From the NCBI GenBank assembly GCA_023399455.1, contig JAEWPN010000017.1, positions 1 through 54,715 of the forward strand: a stretch of DNA of 54,715 nucleotides. The letters are read 5' to 3'. This DNA comes from Bacillota bacterium. GTDB taxonomy: Bacteria > Bacillota > Clostridia > Lachnospirales > Lachnospiraceae. A program made the position numbers and the translations under genes. Shown here piece after piece: positions 53,333 through 54,715 of this stretch (positions are counted from its first letter, which is position 1; every line of letters begins with the position of its first letter). A model generated the notes under the pieces. The model was not told the DNA's origin. It saw only the letters and a program-made list of their open reading frames with translations, and ran no database searches.

Positions 53333-54163
53333 ACCTTTTTCGTGATAAACAGATAAGCTATTTTAGCGCTTTTCTTTTTTCTTTCGTTTTGTTGATTTTT
53401 CTTTCCGGCATGGGATTGAATGAAGTACAGGAAAAGGCCATACGAAATTTATTTCTATCGTATGACAATGCTGTTGCGACCTCCCTTTTGGAACAGGGTG
53501 TTTCAAAAGATGTGATTGCTGAAGCCATTACGAGTACGGCAAACAGCCAAGAGGGTACGGCATCATGAAATCATTTCCGGCGAACCGGATAATATTGAAA
53601 CGGTAACAGTGTATTCTGAAAAAACAGGCTTGGCATTAAAGCGTATGGAACAGCTTATTCAAGCCATGCTGAAAATCACCCGACTAGACGCCGGCAGTAT
53701 TGTCTTTGAAAAGGAAAGCTGCCGTATTTCAGAATTGATTCATCAAGCAATCAGCGAATTAACAACGCGGGCAGTGGGTGAGGGAAAAGAAATTACAATA
53801 GATGGATCACCGGAAGAAACAATTATATGTGATAAGCAATGGACGAGAGAAGCGGTTGGAAATATAGTAAAAAATGCCTTGGATCATATGGATTTGGGTG
53901 GAAAAATCAATATCTCGTGGAATCGGACCCCTGCTATGATTCGCGTTATTATATCCGATAATGGCTCAGGGATTGCTCCTGAGGATTTACACCATATATT
54001 CAAGCGATTTTACCGCAGCAAAAAATCTCTGGATACACAGGGAGTAGGCCTTGGCTTGTCACTGGCAAAAGCTATTGTTGAGGGACAAGGAGGCATCATC
54101 TCTGTTCAAAGTACTTTGCATGAAGGGACCGTTTTTACGCTTTCCTTCCTTACGGAACTGTAA
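53329..54163 (+). pseudogene. Sensor histidine kinase with internal deletion and frameshift
   Basis: The first part (53329-53568) has one membrane helix (ISYFSAFLFSFVLLIFLSG) and an extracellular start. After AITSTANSQEG the frame changes near 53560 and the second part resumes at HHEIISGEPDNIETVTVYSE, continuing through the dimerisation helix and an intact HATPase (NIVKNALDH, SDNGSGIAPEDL, GVGLGLSLAKAIVE). Missing are the second membrane helix and the H-box with the phosphorylated His. About 150-180 residues are lost compared with the usual length, so it should be inactive. Confidence 0.85.
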
Positions 54164-54227
54164 GCTGTTATTCACCCAATTGTAAGGTGTACCTGTTATT
54201 CTTTTCGGGAAGGGAGGTACTTGAGAG

Positions 54228-54715
54228 ATGGAAATTTTAAAAGTACAGCATTTAACAAAAACCTACGGAAAAGGTGAAAATCAGGTGAATGCCCTAAAAG
54301 ATGTTTCTTTTACATTGGAACAGGGAGAATTCGCGGCGGTAGTGGGCGAATCAGGTTCCGGTAAAAGTACGCTTCTAAATTGCATCGGAGCCTTGGATAC
54401 CCCTACTGCCGGAAATATCTATATGGACGGAAAAGATTTATTTTCCATGAAAGAGGAACAGCGCACTATTTTCAGGCGGCGCAATATTGGCTTTGTGTTT
54501 CAGTCATTTCAGCTAGTTGCGGAATTGACTGTGGAGCAAAACATTATGTTTCCGATTCTTTTGGATTACCGTAAACCGGAGCAATCGGCAGTGAATGAGA
54601 TTTTAGAAGTCTTAGGGCTGAAAGAACGCCGTCATCACTTGCCAAGCCAATTATCCGGAGGTCAGCAGCAGCGTGTTGCAATTGGACGGGCGCTGATTAC
54701 AAGACCTAAACTGAT
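54228..54715 (+). CDS. ABC transporter ATP-binding protein (partial)
   Basis: The window ends inside this gene. The first 162 residues show Walker A GESGSGKST, the Q-loop region FVFQSFQLV and the signature LSGGQQQR, all intact. It matches the MacB/LolD/BceA type that works with an FtsX-like permease, and its neighbours are a response regulator and kinase. Such pairs often give resistance to peptide antibiotics. GGGAGGTAC precedes the ATG at 54228. The permease gene would lie beyond the window. Confidence 0.9.
   Translation, partial: MEILKVQHLTKTYGKGENQVNALKDVSFTLEQGEFAAVVGESGSGKSTLLNCIGALDTPTAGNIYMDGKDLFSMKEEQRTIFRRRNIGFVFQSFQLVAELTVEQNIMFPILLDYRKPEQSAVNEILEVLGLKERRHHLPSQLSGGQQQRVAIGRALITRPKL

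Noticed and set aside
1..54715. tRNA or rRNA genes
   Set aside because: No cloverleaf-like or rRNA-like sequence was noticed on either strand; the integration site is guaA, not a tRNA.

Overview
The window looks like chromosome from a spore-forming Clostridia, most likely a Lachnospiraceae-type Firmicute. The basis is a spoIIID gene with a sigma-E-like promoter, a lipid-anchored trigger-factor/FKBP foldase, DUF3842, strong AAGGAGG-type ribosome sites, and frequent TTG and GTG starts. No database search was possible, so the taxon is an inference.

Region 1 (1-15026) is ordinary core chromosome. It holds a membrane-anchored hypothetical protein, cardiolipin synthase, the foldase lipoprotein, asnS, an NlpC/P60 cell-wall hydrolase, DUF3842 with a lipoprotein, a dGTPase, an HD hydrolase, a DEDDh exonuclease, a zinc-ribbon membrane protein, spoIIID, a MATE exporter and guaA.

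Region 2 (about 15015-43063) is an A+T-richer integrated element at the 3' end of guaA. An 11-bp copy of the guaA end (GAGTTTGAATA) lies at each boundary. The left backbone has a tyrosine integrase, an XRE repressor with a repeated operator, a putative small RNA, an excisionase-like HTH protein, ParM/ParR-like partition genes, a candidate centromere and oriT, MobC and a MobA relaxase. No coupling protein or secretion genes were seen, so it looks mobilizable rather than self-conjugative. The cargo (22387-42148) is a dense defence island. It contains a type I restriction-modification system with two invertible HsdS modules and its own recombinase, a DUF6602-like putative nuclease, HsdR, McrB/McrC, and an AlbA_2 protein. 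The last cassette is SF1 helicase, DarT-like ADP-ribosyltransferase and DraG-like ADP-ribosylglycohydrolase, followed by a 484-residue protein whose C-terminus looks like a zinc-dependent deaminase. This last cassette is the best candidate for a poorly described system.

Region 3 (43064-46795) is the remnant of a second element in tandem at the same site. It repeats the layout of att copy, terminator and integrase-arm-like repeat. It then carries a relaxase C-terminal remnant and a fic-hsdM operon. It ends abruptly inside a chromosomal transglutaminase-like gene, so both hsdM and that gene are cut at one junction.

Region 4 (46800-54715) is chromosome again: an AraC regulator, a frameshifted MerR/TipA regulator with a 19-bp-spacer promoter, an SDR dehydrogenase, an XRE-TPR regulator, an MFS exporter, and an OmpR-type regulator. 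The partner histidine kinase has lost its H-box through deletion and frameshift. The window closes inside an ABC transporter ATPase gene.
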